Assembly (NCBI GenBank): GCA_001023535.1
Contig: CP011020.1
Location: 4,896,501 to 4,960,500, forward strand
Reading direction: 5' to 3'
Origin: Pseudomonas chlororaphis
Lineage (GTDB): Bacteria; Pseudomonadota; Gammaproteobacteria; Pseudomonadales; Pseudomonadaceae
DNA length: 64,000 nt
A model generated the notes under the pieces. That model made no database searches. It saw only the letters and a program-made list of their open reading frames with translations, and was not told the DNA's origin. Numbering within the stretch: position 1 is the first letter of the stretch; every line of letters starts with the position of its first letter. A program made the position numbers and the translations under genes. Below are positions 35,076 through 44,025 of the stretch, in pieces.

Positions 35076-35983
35076 CACAGGAAAGCCTGAAGCCACTGCG
35101 TCAGCCTCCAACGTGGCGCGGCCCCTGCCTCGGCGACCTCGATGCTGGCAGTCATCCCGGCGGCCAATTCCACATCCGCCGGCACCTTGTCCAGTTCAAT
35201 CCGCACCGGCACCCGTTGGGCCAGGCGTATCCAGCTGAACGTTGGCGCCACTTGAGGCAAGCCGTTGCTACTGCGCAGCTCATTGCCGTCAGCGATGCCC
35301 CTGCCCATGCTCGCCACATGCCCTTCAAGCGGCGTCGCAAACCCCATGAGCTTGATCGATGCCGTGGCACCGACCCGAATCCCCGACAACTTGGTTTCCT
35401 CGAAGTACCCGGTGACCCAGAAGCTATGGCTATCGACCACAAAGATGTTGGTCTGGCCCGCCGACGCGTAGTCACCGGGCTGGAGCCGCAGTTGGGTCAC
35501 GTAGCCGTCCACCGGCGAGCGAAGGGTCGTGCGGTCCAGGTCAAGGCGCGCCTGGGCCAACTGGCTTTGGGCCGCGTCCAGGCGCGACTTGGCCACTGCC
35601 AGGTCACGGGCGGCGTTGTCGATCTCCTCCTGCGCGATGGCATCGCCCAACTGATGACGACGCTTGAACTGCGTGCTGCGCTGTTCGAAGACACTGCGCG
35701 CCTCGGCCAACTCGGCCGTGCGCTGTTGCTCGGCGAGCAAATAGGCGCTGCGGTCGATCTGATACAGCAGATCACCCTTGGCCACCCATTGGTTGTCGCC
35801 CACCCGCAGCCGCTCCACCTGGCCGGACACCTCGGGGGTGATACGGATGACGTGTGCGCTGACCCGCCCGTCCCGCGTCCAGGGCGCCAACTCATAGGCA
35901 CGCCACAACTGCGAGCAAAACAGCAGGGCAATCAGCCCGAGTCCAAGGGTGACGAGCACCTTGAGCACTTGTTTGATGATCAT
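35075..35983 (-). CDS. HlyD-family membrane fusion protein (AaeA-like)
   Basis: 302-aa periplasmic adaptor anchored by one N-terminal helix (VLVTLGLGLIALLFC). The lipoyl-like half-motif (VSGQVERLRVGDNQWVAKGD), a coiled-coil hairpin (about 85-155) and the beta-barrel segment with TLRSPVDGYVTQLRLQPGD are those of EmrA/AaeA. Middle gene of the DUF1656-HlyD-FUSC set, eleven bases after DUF1656. Confidence 0.9.
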   Translation of the reverse strand: MIIKQVLKVLVTLGLGLIALLFCSQLWRAYELAPWTRDGRVSAHVIRITPEVSGQVERLRVGDNQWVAKGDLLYQIDRSAYLLAEQQRTAELAEARSVFEQRSTQFKRRHQLGDAIAQEEIDNAARDLAVAKSRLDAAQSQLAQARLDLDRTTLRSPVDGYVTQLRLQPGDYASAGQTNIFVVDSHSFWVTGYFEETKLSGIRVGATASIKLMGFATPLEGHVASMGRGIADGNELRSSNGLPQVAPTFSWIRLAQRVPVRIELDKVPADVELAAGMTASIEVAEAGAAPRWRLTQWLQAFL

Positions 35984-35993
35984 TGCGCCGCCC

Positions 35994-36182
35994 TCACCCC
36001 TTCAAGACCAGCAGCGAGAGGACGATCAGCGACACGAAAAAGCGCGCCATCTCCGGGTGCCAGGTCCAGTCCAGCCAGCGCCGCATGATCCGTTCCAGCG
36101 CCCCGTACACCAGGGCTGCAACCCCCACGTACAGCAAGAAGGGAGGCAGGTAGAGGTGGGCAATTGTGATTTCACTCAGCAT
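35994..36182 (-). CDS. DUF1656 small membrane protein (AaeX-like)
   Basis: 62 aa from the ATG at 36182 (MLSEITIAHLYLPPFLLYVG). Two hydrophobic helices with a short charged loop (RIMRRWLDWTWHPE) are typical of DUF1656, the first gene of aaeXAB-type operons. The longer ORF covering this is not supported. Confidence 0.85.
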   Translation of the reverse strand: MLSEITIAHLYLPPFLLYVGVAALVYGALERIMRRWLDWTWHPEMARFFVSLIVLSLLVLKG

Positions 36183-36309
36183 CGGTTGCGTCTCGCAGTC
36201 GGCAATCACCTTGATGGCCTTGGTGACGATGCTAAGCACTGCAGGGACGTGCCGATATTGAGTATGCTGCCAACCTATAATCAAATTCAGACAACTTGAG
36301 TGAGACGGC

Positions 36310-37104
36310 ATGGGCCAGACGCATCTCTCGGCGATGGAACAATTTGAACTGGACAGCTTCGAACAGCCCGCCGTCGCGCTGATGCTGGGGAGCCAGCGAC
36401 ACGACACCGAATTCCCCGTGCATACGCACCGCAAAGGCCAGTTGGTGGTGGCTTATCGCGGGGGCATCGTGTGTACCGTGGAGGATGGGGTCTGGATGGT
36501 GCCGTCGGGGTTCGGCGTGTGGATTGCGGGTGGTATCGCCCACAGCAACCGGGTGACCGCCAACGGCAAGATCGGCTACCTGTTCGTGGAACCCGGCGCC
36601 GCCGCGCTGCCGCAAAAATGCTGCACGCTGGTGCTTTCCCCGCTGATCCTGGAGTTGATCCTGCACCTGAGCGCCCAGCCCCAGGACTATCCACCGGCCA
36701 GTACCCAGGCGCGGTTGGCCAGCGTGCTCCTCGAACAATTGGAACTGGCGCCCACCGAACAGCTGTACCTGCCGCTTCCCGCCTCGACGCAACTGCGTTT
36801 CATCGCCCGTAGCCTGGCGCAAGACCCGTCGAATCGCTGCACCATGGCCCAGTGGGCCCATCAGGTCGCCATGAGCGAACGGTCCCTGGCGCGCCTGATC
36901 AAGCGCGAAACCGGGCTGACATTCGGCCAATGGCGCAAGCAATGGCAAATCATCGTGGCCCTGCAGAACCTGGCCGAGGGCGAGTCGGTACAACGCACCG
37001 CCGAGGCGCTCGGCTACGAGTCAGTGAGTTCGTTCATCAGCATGTTTCGCAAGACGCTGGGGTCGTCGCCGGCGCGGTATATCCGCAATACCGTGACGCG
37101 CTAG
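36310..37104 (+). CDS. AraC-family regulator of the efflux operon
   Basis: 264 aa. N-terminal cupin-like sensor (EFPVHTHRKGQLVVAYRG, about 35-105) and C-terminal AraC DNA-binding domain (about 165-262: VAMSERSLARLIKRETGLTF and YESVSSFISMFRKTLGSSPA). It is divergent from the DUF1656-HlyD-FUSC operon with a 127-bp gap and is its likely activator in response to an aromatic ligand. Confidence 0.9.
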   Translation: MGQTHLSAMEQFELDSFEQPAVALMLGSQRHDTEFPVHTHRKGQLVVAYRGGIVCTVEDGVWMVPSGFGVWIAGGIAHSNRVTANGKIGYLFVEPGAAALPQKCCTLVLSPLILELILHLSAQPQDYPPASTQARLASVLLEQLELAPTEQLYLPLPASTQLRFIARSLAQDPSNRCTMAQWAHQVAMSERSLARLIKRETGLTFGQWRKQWQIIVALQNLAEGESVQRTAEALGYESVSSFISMFRKTLGSSPARYIRNTVTR

Positions 37105-37133
37105 TCGAAGGCACAGACTACGAGGTGACATGC

Positions 37134-37652
37134 TTACTTGACGAACTTGAGGCAGGCGAACCCGGTCTTGATCTTCAGTTGTTGAATGGGTTCTACGCTC
37201 TCTTGATCGCCGACTTTTTTGATGACGCCTACCCCGCAGAAATGCTCGTCGCGGTTGAAGATAGGGAGAATGCCTGCCTTAGGTTCGCTCCAGGAGCCCT
37301 GGACCAGGGTGTAGGTGGCTCCATCCTGTGGCGTGAAGGAGAACGGGATCTTACAAGCGCTGCTTCCAGTGATTTTCCAGTAGGTCAGGATCAGCTCCTT
37401 GTTCGCAGCCACCCGGGATTCGATGTGGTCACCGTTTGAAGGCAGGGTCGTGTAACCGGCATAGCAACCGTTGTCGCTAAACGTCATGGCATCGAGCCTC
37501 GCACCACCGCCTGTTTTGAGGCGAACGGTTGCGGCGGGGTCATCGGCCCCGGGAACGATGTATTGCTTGCCCTGCAAAAACGAAGTGCAACCGCTCACCA
37601 CCAACACGCAGGCCAGCAAGATAAACCTGCCGGATTTTTGATTGACGTACAT
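37134..37652 (-). CDS. Putative lipoprotein
   Basis: 172 aa from the ATG at 37652, with AGGAAGAG upstream. Lipobox VVSGC with Cys at about residue 22 after FILLACVLV. The mature part has four further cysteines (SDNGCYAGY, GSSACKIPF, EHFCGVGV, TGFACLKFV), perhaps two disulfides, and mixed beta sequence. Family not recognised. Composition looks AT-richer than the flanks. It is a single gene. Confidence 0.7.
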   Translation of the reverse strand: MYVNQKSGRFILLACVLVVSGCTSFLQGKQYIVPGADDPAATVRLKTGGGARLDAMTFSDNGCYAGYTTLPSNGDHIESRVAANKELILTYWKITGSSACKIPFSFTPQDGATYTLVQGSWSEPKAGILPIFNRDEHFCGVGVIKKVGDQESVEPIQQLKIKTGFACLKFVK

Positions 37653-37818
37653 CCATCTCTTCCTGATTCCATTGCCCCCAGCCATTTCAGCGACTTGGGA
37701 TTGCCGAAAAGCGGCCTGATGGTAATGGATTCAAGGTTGTTCTAACCAGTTCCCAGGGAATACGCCTGGGTTCGCCTTCCTCCATGACCCTATCTGGCCC
37801 AACGCCCAAGCCCCATCA

Positions 37819-37869
37819 TTGACAGCACCAGCCTTCAAGACTACTAATGACTCAAAGGTCATTAATAGT
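37819..37869 (+). promoter_or_regulatory. Promoter and TetR-type operator of the flavin monooxygenase
   Basis: TTGACA (37819-37824), a 17-nt gap and TACTAAT (37842-37848) form a good sigma-70 promoter. The dyad ACTACTAATGAC (37840-37851) / GTCATTAATAGT (37858-37869), 11 of 12 positions paired, overlaps the -10 box and ends 14 nt before the monooxygenase start. A TetR dimer here would block transcription. Confidence 0.75.
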
Positions 37870-37883
37870 CGTGAGGCCAGTTC

Positions 37884-39410
37884 ATGCCACAGACAGATGT
37901 GCTCATTGTGGGAGCCGGCCCCACTGGATTGACGCTTGCGCTCTGGCTCCATCGGCAAGGCGTTGCCGTCCGGATCGTGGACAAGAGCAGCGCCCCGGGT
38001 GAAACGTCTCGCGCCATGGCGGTGCAGGCACGCACCCTGGAGTTATATCGCCAGCTCGACATGGCCGATGCAGTGGTGGATGCCGGTTACAAGACACCCG
38101 CCATGAACATGTGGGCCCGTGGTGATCGCAAAGCACGCTTGCCACTGATCGATGCGGGCGCACGGATCTCGCCCTACCCGTTTGTCCTGATTTACCCGCA
38201 GGATCGTCACGAGCGCCTGCTGATCGAACAGCTCCAGGGCGTTGGTATCGACGTCGAACGCCAGACCGAACTGTTGTCTTTCGAGGAAGAGCCAGGCCAG
38301 GTCACGGCCCTCCTGCGACATGCCGACGGGCACGAGGAAACGTTCACGGCGTCTTACCTGGCCGGCTGCGACGGCGCCCGTTCCCTCGTTCGTCATGCGA
38401 CCGGCAGCGGTTTCGATGGCGGCACCTACAAGCAGCTTTTTTACGTTGCCGATGTCACCGCCAGCGGCGTTGAGCCTGCCGGGGAAGCCCATGTGGCTTT
38501 CAACCAGTCCGAGTTCGTGCTGGTCCTGTCTTACGGTGAAGCGGATCGTTATCGCCTGATTGGCACCGCCCGGGACGAACGTGCCGAGCCTCCGCAAACC
38601 CTGACATTTGCAGATGTCAGCCACGACGCGATCGATGGCCTGAACATCCAGATCAGCGCCGTGAATTGGTTTTCCACCTATCGCGTCCACCATCGCGTCA
38701 CGGATCGGTTCCGCCATGGCAGAGCGTTTCTGCTGGGCGACGCCGCCCACGTTCACAGCCCGGCAGGTGGCCAAGGCATGAACACAGGGATTCTCGATGC
38801 GATCAATCTGGCGTGGAAACTGGCCGCGGTGTTGAACGGCAAGGCTGGCGAGACCTTGCTCGACAGTTATCAGGCCGAGCGCCAGGCCTTTGCCCACAAG
38901 CTCGTCGAGACCACCGACAAAGTGTTCACGTTCGCGACCGCCCAAGGCGGGTTCGCCGACTTCGTGCGCACCCGCATCGTCCCCGCGTTCGCGAGTGTCG
39001 CGTACAAAAGCGAAAACGTGCGTGAGTACCTGTTTCGTGTCATTTCGCAAACCACCCTCAACTACCACGAGAGTCCGTTGAGCCAGGGTCAGGCAGGTGA
39101 CGTCCAGGGCGGTGATCGGCTGCCGTGGGTGCCCACGCCCGGTGCGGACAACTACGAACCCCTGCGTGCCATCGGCTGGCAGGTGCATGTCTACGGTGAG
39201 GCCAGGCCCGACCTGGTGCAATGGTGCCAGGCCTGCGGCATGGCGCTGCACGTCTTCGCCTGGCAGCCTGAGCACCAAAAGGCCGGGATGGCGCGAGACG
39301 CCGTGTATCTGTTGCGTCCGGACACCTACGTGGCACTGGCTGAGCCCAATGCGGACATCGCCGCGTTAAACCGCTATTTCAGTGAGCGCGGCTTTATACT
39401 GCCGGTTTGA
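37884..39410 (+). CDS. FAD-dependent aromatic monooxygenase (MhpA/PheA-like)
   Basis: 508-aa flavoprotein hydroxylase. FAD-binding GAGPTG near residue 10, the DG motif in CDGARSLVRHA, and the GD motif in FLLGDAAHVHSPAGGQGMN place it in the class A group with MhpA-type, pentachlorophenol- and antibiotic-modifying hydroxylases. A thioredoxin-like C-terminal domain follows (about 400-508). It uses NAD(P)H and O2 on an aromatic compound; which one is unknown. It is 17 bp before a TetR gene and likely repressed by it. It may be a detoxification gene with the nearby aromatic efflux pump. Confidence 0.88.
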   Translation: MPQTDVLIVGAGPTGLTLALWLHRQGVAVRIVDKSSAPGETSRAMAVQARTLELYRQLDMADAVVDAGYKTPAMNMWARGDRKARLPLIDAGARISPYPFVLIYPQDRHERLLIEQLQGVGIDVERQTELLSFEEEPGQVTALLRHADGHEETFTASYLAGCDGARSLVRHATGSGFDGGTYKQLFYVADVTASGVEPAGEAHVAFNQSEFVLVLSYGEADRYRLIGTARDERAEPPQTLTFADVSHDAIDGLNIQISAVNWFSTYRVHHRVTDRFRHGRAFLLGDAAHVHSPAGGQGMNTGILDAINLAWKLAAVLNGKAGETLLDSYQAERQAFAHKLVETTDKVFTFATAQGGFADFVRTRIVPAFASVAYKSENVREYLFRVISQTTLNYHESPLSQGQAGDVQGGDRLPWVPTPGADNYEPLRAIGWQVHVYGEARPDLVQWCQACGMALHVFAWQPEHQKAGMARDAVYLLRPDTYVALAEPNADIAALNRYFSERGFILPV

Positions 39411-39427
39411 AGCACTCAGGCCAGGCG

Positions 39428-40069
39428 ATGGACGTTACGGATACCAAACCCAAATGGAACCGGCGCAAGGACGCACGCCCCGCCGAGATCATCGACGCGG
39501 CGCTGGATGTGTTTGCCGAATGTGGTTTCGCCGCGGCCAAGCTGGGCGACGTGGCGAAGCGCGCCGGCGTGGTCAAAGGCACGCTCTATCGCTACTTCGA
39601 CACCAAGCAAGACCTGTTTCGTGCCGTTGTGCAGCACGCCGTTTCGATCAACCTGCAAGACATCGAGCAGGTGTCGACAGGCTATCGAGGACCACTGCGC
39701 GACCTGGTGCCCCTGATACTCAGCGGTGCGGCCGGACGCCTGGGTGACAGCCGCGTTCCTGCCCTGGCCCGGCTGGTGATCGCTGAAAGCAGAACCTTCC
39801 CTGACCTGGCGACGATCTGGCACGACAACGTCGTGGCCCACCTGCTGAAACTGATGACGGGGGTCATTGGCGAGGCGCAACAACGCGGTGAAGTTCGTCC
39901 TGGCGACCCGACTCTTTATGCGTTTTCCGTGCTAGGCCCGATGATCGCGGGGGCCTTGTTCAAAGAGATATTCGGCCTGTTCAGTCCCTACGCGCCCGAC
40001 CTTCAAGCGCTTGCCCGGCAGCATGCCGAGACGGTGATTAGGGGGATGACGGTTCACGGGCGCCCATAG
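39428..40069 (+). CDS. TetR-family repressor of the flavin monooxygenase
   Basis: 213 aa from the ATG at 39428. N-terminal helix-turn-helix (IDAALDVFAECGFAAAKLGD, then KRAGVVKGTLYRYFDTKQDL, about 19-64) and a C-terminal helical ligand domain. Downstream of and co-directional with the monooxygenase, whose promoter carries a 30-bp dyad; it is the likely binder. Confidence 0.92.
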   Translation: MDVTDTKPKWNRRKDARPAEIIDAALDVFAECGFAAAKLGDVAKRAGVVKGTLYRYFDTKQDLFRAVVQHAVSINLQDIEQVSTGYRGPLRDLVPLILSGAAGRLGDSRVPALARLVIAESRTFPDLATIWHDNVVAHLLKLMTGVIGEAQQRGEVRPGDPTLYAFSVLGPMIAGALFKEIFGLFSPYAPDLQALARQHAETVIRGMTVHGRP

Positions 40070-40095
40070 TTGGTCTTGCGTCAAAGCATCTTCAA

Positions 40096-41169
40096 CTAGA
40101 GATCATCCGGCCAGTTCTGCCATTTAACCCCATTGATAAGATGCCCCCTGCGAATGAACAAACCACTGTTGAAAGCCCTGAGCAGCCGGTTGTCACCAGG
40201 CTCGACGAACTGGCGCTCGTAGGCGTTCGCAACTTTTTTGACATTCCGATCGGAAACCTTGGAAGACACATACTCGATCCCCGCACGTTGGTGGGTACGT
40301 TTGTCGAATCGGTAGTTCAAACACCAATTCAAGAGCGGATACGTCCCGCGCTGCGCATCGTCCATTAGAAACCTGTTCAAGTTGCTGGGCGCACGGAAGT
40401 CGAGCTTGTCCGTGCATCTGAACGCAACCGATGCGGCATTCGACGGGTCTCCCTCTCTGTCGAACAAATACTCCCAGAGGTATCGCCTGACAGTGTTGGA
40501 TTGGTCGATGGACGTGATGGGCTGGCGGCTGATCCAGCGTTTGACATTCCTGAACATGGCGCCAGCCTTGGGGCCGAGTTTCAGCCCGATGCCGATCAGG
40601 TACCACTGGATTCTGTGGGTATGTTCGCCGTGCTGTGGGCCGGCGCCGAGGTCCTTGAAGGGGCGTCCCGATGCCAGTTGATCGTTGAACAGCGACAGCA
40701 CGTTGCCCACCAGCAAGTCCGCCGGTAAATGCTTGCTGGAAAAGAATTCCTTGTCGACAGCGAAGCCGTTATCGGCTTCCCAGCGCGATAACACGGTGGT
40801 CAGCAGCTTGCTGGTGGTTTTCTTCGCGATCTCGGCCAGTTCATTAAACTCAGCGGGTGTTCCCCTGTTCCATTGTTTCCTCATGCCGCTCAAATGATTG
40901 AACAGGTCCAGCAAGGTGTCCGGCGTAATGTCGATGTTCTTGGCGCGTAACGCCCCCTGGGCAGCCATTACGCGCTCTGAGAACAGGATAAATAACTGTT
41001 GTTCCAGATACGCCAGCGGGCCCCGACAATTTTCTTCCGCTGACAGAAGCGCTCCTACATCGCAGAAGTCCTGGTAATAGTCGCTGTTTTGAAACGCCTG
41101 AGAAAAGTGTTGGGTGAAATCCACCGCTACACTGGCTTCGCTCTGAGCGGGCATCGCGTCATCCTCCAT
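40096..41169 (-). CDS. Unknown protein next to the VgrG island, possible effector
   Basis: 357 aa from the ATG at 41169 with AAGAGG upstream. Soluble, no signal peptide. The only strong motif is GPQHGEHTHRIQWYLIGIG around 178-196 (H180, H183, H185, W189), with further conserved-looking WNR, DRE and NYRFDKR patches. A resemblance to LirA/MavJ-type effector proteins comes to mind but is unverified. The codon use and GC look lower than in the VgrG genes, suggesting transfer. It is divergent from vgrG with 178 bp between. Confidence 0.6.
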   Translation of the reverse strand: MEDDAMPAQSEASVAVDFTQHFSQAFQNSDYYQDFCDVGALLSAEENCRGPLAYLEQQLFILFSERVMAAQGALRAKNIDITPDTLLDLFNHLSGMRKQWNRGTPAEFNELAEIAKKTTSKLLTTVLSRWEADNGFAVDKEFFSSKHLPADLLVGNVLSLFNDQLASGRPFKDLGAGPQHGEHTHRIQWYLIGIGLKLGPKAGAMFRNVKRWISRQPITSIDQSNTVRRYLWEYLFDREGDPSNAASVAFRCTDKLDFRAPSNLNRFLMDDAQRGTYPLLNWCLNYRFDKRTHQRAGIEYVSSKVSDRNVKKVANAYERQFVEPGDNRLLRAFNSGLFIRRGHLINGVKWQNWPDDL

Positions 41170-41347
41170 GAGTGGCCTCTTGAGCTTAGCCCGCGGCCAC
41201 AAAGGTGCACGGTATACGCAAATCACGTCGTCCCCCTCGGCTGGTGCATTTGAAATAACCCCTATAGCTAACGAGCCTAACCAACCCTGTCGTGTCACCT
41301 ATCTTGAAACACAGTTCAGCGCTGTCTCGGGTCAATGACGAGGCGAT

Positions 41348-43549
41348 ATGGAGATCACGCAAAACAACCGCCTGGTGCAAGTCGACAGTCCACTCGGCGG
41401 CAATGTCCTGGTGTTGCAGGGTATGGAAGGCAGTGAAGAGCTGGGGCGGTGTTTTCACTATGAGCTGGACCTGACGTCCGAAAACCGCGCGATCACGTTC
41501 GATCAGTTGCTGGGCAAGCCGATGGGCCTGGCGCTGGAGCTGCACGACGGAGGCAAGCGGCACTTCCATGGCGTCGTCTGCGGCTGCCGCCAGTTGACCG
41601 GCCACGGCCAGTTCGCCGGTTACCGTGTCAGCCTGCGGCCCTGGTTCTGGTTGCTCACACGTACGTCCGACTGCCGGATTTTCCAGAACAAGACCGTCCC
41701 GGACATCATCAAGCAGGTGTTTCGCGACCTTGGGTTTTCCGATTTCGAAGACAGCCTGAGCGCCAGCTACCGCGAGTGGGAATACTGCGTGCAGTACCGC
41801 GAAACCAGCTTCGACTTCGTCAGTCGACTGATGGAGCAGGAAGGCATCTACTATTACTTCCGACACGAACAGGCGCGCCATGTGCTGGTGCTGGCCGATG
41901 CCTACGGCGCCCATTCCACGGTGCCGGACTACGCCTCGGTGCCCTTCTATCCACCCGACCGGCAAATGCGCGAGCGCGATCACTTCTACGACTGGCAACT
42001 GGCGCGGGAAGTGCAGCCCGGTTCGCTGGCGTTGAACGACTACGACTTCCAGCGTCCCCGCGCCAGCCTCGAGGTACGCTCAAGTGTCGGCCGCAGCCAC
42101 AGCAACGGCGACTATCCGCTCTACGACTACCCCGGTGAATACCTGCAAAGCAACGACGGTGAGCACTACGCCCGTACGCGTATCGAAGCCATTCACAGCC
42201 AGTTCGAGCGGGTGCAGTTGCGCGGTCTCGCCCGTGGGTTGGGTGCCGGCCATTTGTTCAAGCTGACGGGGTACGACCGGGCGGACCAGAATCGCGAGTA
42301 CCTGGTGGTGGTCGCACGCTACCAGATCCGCCAGGACCCCTACGAGAGCGGACAATCGGACCTGGCCGAACAGTTCGTCAGCGAGCTGGATTGCATGGAC
42401 GCCCACCAGGCCTTCCGCCCGCTCCCGCTGACCCCCATGCCTATTGTTCGCGGGCCGCAGACTGCCGTGGTGGTAGGCCCCAGCGGCGAGGAGATCTGGA
42501 CCGACCAATACGGCCGGGTCAAGGTGCACTTCCATTGGGACCGTCACGACCAGTCCAACGAGAACAGCTCCTGCTGGATTCGCGTGTCCCAGGCCTGGGC
42601 CGGCAAAAACTGGGGCGCCATGCACCTGCCACGGATCGGCCAGGAAGTGATCGTCAGTTTCCTGGAAGGTGACCCCGACCGGCCGATCATCACCGGCCGT
42701 GTCTACAACGCCGAACAGACCGTGCCCTATGCCCTCCCCGCCAATGCCACCCAGAGCGGTGTGAAAAGCCGTTCCAGCAAGGGCGGCTCGCCGGCCAACT
42801 TCAATGAAATCCGCATGGAGGACAAGAAAGGCTCGGAGCAGTTGTTCATCCACGCCGAGAAGAACCAGGACATCGAGGTCGAGAACGACGAAACCCACTG
42901 GGTCGGTCATGACCGCCGCAAGACCATCGACAACGACGAGACCGTGCACGTCAAGCACGACCGCACGGAAACGGTGGACAACAACGAGACCATCACCATC
43001 GGTGTGAACCGCACCGAGGAGGTCGGCAACCATGAAAAAATCACCATCGGCGTCAATCGTACCGAGAAGGTCGGCAGCAACGAGCACATCACCATCGGAG
43101 CGGACCGCACGGAAAAAGTCGGCGCCAACGAGGCCATCACGATTGTGGGCAATCGCACCGAGGATGTCGGCGGCAATGAAACGATCGGGATTGCGGGCAA
43201 CCGCAACGAAACGGTCAAGGGCAATGAAGGCATCGAGATAAGCGGCAACCAGAGCACCGACGTCACCGGCAACCACAGCACCCACGTCGGCCAGAACGAA
43301 TCCCGCGATGTCGACCAGAGCCGTACCACCAACATCAAGCAGAACGAAAGCCTGGACGTCGGCAAGCACTTTTCGCTCACCGCCGGTGACTCGATCACCC
43401 TGACCACCGGGGCGGCCAGCATCACTCTGAAGAAGGACGGCACCATCATGATCAGCGGCAAGAACATTACTGTCGACGGTTCCGGTGCCATCAAGATCAA
43501 GGCCGACAGGAACGTGGTCGTCAAAGGCCAGAAAGTCCTGCAGAACTAA
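41348..43549 (+). CDS. vgrG: Type VI secretion spike protein VgrG with repeat-rich needle
   Basis: 733 aa. N-terminal gp27/gp44-like part (LGRCFHYELDLTSENRAITF), gp5 OB-fold (SGEEIWTDQYGRVKVHFHWD, ISQAWAGKNWGAMHLPRIGQ type sequence RVSQAWAGKNWG) and the beta-helical needle. Between about residues 522 and 665 there are 16-residue repeats of the form NRTEKVGxNEHITIGx (first clear copy at 554), typical of the VgrG triple-stranded helix. No C-terminal effector domain. First gene of a plus-strand operon with adaptor and cargo genes. Orphan: no sheath or baseplate genes in the window. Confidence 0.94.
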   Translation: MEITQNNRLVQVDSPLGGNVLVLQGMEGSEELGRCFHYELDLTSENRAITFDQLLGKPMGLALELHDGGKRHFHGVVCGCRQLTGHGQFAGYRVSLRPWFWLLTRTSDCRIFQNKTVPDIIKQVFRDLGFSDFEDSLSASYREWEYCVQYRETSFDFVSRLMEQEGIYYYFRHEQARHVLVLADAYGAHSTVPDYASVPFYPPDRQMRERDHFYDWQLAREVQPGSLALNDYDFQRPRASLEVRSSVGRSHSNGDYPLYDYPGEYLQSNDGEHYARTRIEAIHSQFERVQLRGLARGLGAGHLFKLTGYDRADQNREYLVVVARYQIRQDPYESGQSDLAEQFVSELDCMDAHQAFRPLPLTPMPIVRGPQTAVVVGPSGEEIWTDQYGRVKVHFHWDRHDQSNENSSCWIRVSQAWAGKNWGAMHLPRIGQEVIVSFLEGDPDRPIITGRVYNAEQTVPYALPANATQSGVKSRSSKGGSPANFNEIRMEDKKGSEQLFIHAEKNQDIEVENDETHWVGHDRRKTIDNDETVHVKHDRTETVDNNETITIGVNRTEEVGNHEKITIGVNRTEKVGSNEHITIGADRTEKVGANEAITIVGNRTEDVGGNETIGIAGNRNETVKGNEGIEISGNQSTDVTGNHSTHVGQNESRDVDQSRTTNIKQNESLDVGKHFSLTAGDSITLTTGAASITLKKDGTIMISGKNITVDGSGAIKIKADRNVVVKGQKVLQN

Positions 43550-43563
43550 CTGGAGCGTGCGCC

Positions 43564-44013
43564 ATGACCGTTTCACAGCCTCTTCCCGCCTGCAAGGACA
43601 CGCGCCTGGACGGTGTCGTCATCGGTGTGCTGCTGGACGTGCCCAGCGCCGACGCCCCGGTGGTGGGCTTTCCCGGTTGCCCCAATGACACAGGCCTCGC
43701 CGCGCGCAGCACCACACCGCTGTGCCGCGAAGACATTGGCGTGCAGCTCGCACTGATGTTCGAGGCGGGCGACCCGGCGCGACCACTGGTGATCGGTCGC
43801 ATCCAGCGTTCGCCGCCAACCAGCGTGCCGCCGGTGGCCCAACTGGACGGCGAGCGCATGGAGTTCATCGCCGAACGGGAAATCGTCCTGCGCTGTGGCA
43901 AGGCCAGCATCACCCTCACCCGCGAAGGCAAGGTGCTGATCCGAGGAGCCTACCTGTCCAGCCGCTCCACCGGTGTGAACCGTATCAAGGGCGGTTCCGT
44001 CCAGATCAACTGA
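43564..44013 (+). CDS. DUF6484-type T6SS-associated protein
   Basis: 149 aa, 14 bp after vgrG. The beta-rich N-terminal half (RLDGVVIGVLLDVPSADAPV) resembles the OB/needle-type DUF6484 proteins seen between vgrG and DUF2169 genes; the C-terminus (GKASITLTREGKVLIRGAYL) looks like a VgrG-type needle repeat. Probably part of the spike assembly or a cap; not demonstrated. Confidence 0.75.
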   Translation: MTVSQPLPACKDTRLDGVVIGVLLDVPSADAPVVGFPGCPNDTGLAARSTTPLCREDIGVQLALMFEAGDPARPLVIGRIQRSPPTSVPPVAQLDGERMEFIAEREIVLRCGKASITLTREGKVLIRGAYLSSRSTGVNRIKGGSVQIN

Positions 44014-44025
44014 GACCGTCATGCC

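Noticed and set aside
42911..43345. Possible CRISPR-like repeat array
   Set aside because: The 48-bp periodicity is in frame inside vgrG and codes for the beta-helix repeats; there are no conserved repeats with unique spacers.
42080..43576. A 498-codon minus-strand frame with regular repeats
   Set aside because: It is the mirror of the VgrG needle repeats on the other strand.
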